From positions 1 through 33,693 of the forward strand of contig JAJRTN010000095.1 of NCBI GenBank assembly GCA_024278275.1: a DNA stretch of 33,693 nt, given 5' to 3'. Below are positions 33,579 through 33,693 of the stretch, piece after piece. How positions within the stretch are numbered: the stretch's first letter is position 1; every line of letters begins with the position of its first letter. A program made the position numbers and the translations under genes. The notes under the pieces are model-generated. The model saw only the letters and a program-made list of their open reading frames with translations, ran no database searches and was not told the origin of the DNA. Source of the stretch: Candidatus Hydrogenedentota bacterium. GTDB lineage: Bacteria; Hydrogenedentota; Hydrogenedentia; Hydrogenedentales; JAJRTN01.

Positions 33579-33693
33579 TCATGCGGCGCGCTGCTCCCAG
33601 TATTCCTCGAACCGTCCTGATTGAATGACGCAACGCAGTGCGGTGATTGCGTTTGCGCCGCGTACGGTCCACTCCATGCCGGATTGTTTGAGC
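33579..33693 (-). mobile_element. ISKra4-like transposase, C-terminal 37 codons (gene continues past right edge)
   Basis: The minus frame entering from the right edge reads LKQSGMEWTVRGANAIT then ALRCVIQSGRFEEYWEQRAA and stops at 33579-33581. The SGM.W...GANAI.ALRC...SGR...FWE/YWE ending is characteristic of ISKra4-family DDE transposases. The rest of the element, including the catalytic core, is outside the window. Confidence 0.8.

Overview
The window is GC-rich and reads as a chromosomal segment of a diderm, flagellated, saprophytic bacterium. The clues are TatA, FlgK, a PagL-like outer-membrane protein, a PEP-CTERM sorting tail, several secreted carbohydrate-active proteins, a ribose-type sugar importer and very large NosD-like beta-helix/DUF5011 proteins. 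This mix is common in Planctomycetes/PVC-like and Hydrogenedentota-like genomes. That placement is an inference; there is no rRNA or other marker to fix it.

Layout. 1-5629 (-): one open frame of at least 1876 codons, cut by the left edge, encoding a secreted protein with two parallel beta-helices, an Ig-like domain and alternating DUF5011 domains. 6209-9853: secreted beta-propeller glycosidase-like protein, bacilliredoxin, DUF423 membrane protein, GH43 protein (-) and a SUI1/eIF1-like factor. 9896-13201: PagL-like protein (-), a FlgM-like anti-sigma-28 candidate (-) with an exact sigma-28 promoter, and flgK (+) with a sigma-28-like promoter but an in-frame TAA at codon 107. 13198-17633: membrane protein, DUF2752 protein, an NtrC-type regulator lacking the phospho-acceptor Asp, the GAFTGA loop and the Walker B Glu, tatA, and a HisI-like protein with altered metal ligands. 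17685-19697: membrane protein plus winged-helix regulator (ATGA overlap), a toxin 3' remnant with an intact HigA-like antitoxin, and a small membrane protein. 19698-20273: no gene, but four different palindromic elements. 20274-24533 (-): sugar ABC importer (binding protein, ATPase, permease) and MntP. 24976-27481: response regulator with a degenerate GGDEF-like domain, and an aminotransferase. 27623-31156: a large secreted alpha/alpha-toroid protein (-) divergent from a GT4 glycosyltransferase (+). 31871-32992: PEP-CTERM protein with a canonical sigma-54 promoter. The right edge carries the 3' end of an ISKra4-like transposase.

How the genes may work together. The window combines polysaccharide use (two propeller glycosidases, the toroid protein and the sugar importer), surface and exopolysaccharide functions (giant beta-helix protein, GT4, PEP-CTERM protein) and motility control (flgM-like/flgK under sigma-28).

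The least explained signal is a family of intergenic dyads built from hexamers repeated every 9 bp: (ATGGAC+3)x4 facing (GTCCAT+3)x4 at 20052-20144, and (GTGGAC+3)x3 facing GTCCAC x4 at 29822-29896. A one-armed 10-bp-period relative (18763-18796) sits exactly where the toxin gene is truncated. I know of no function for these arrays.
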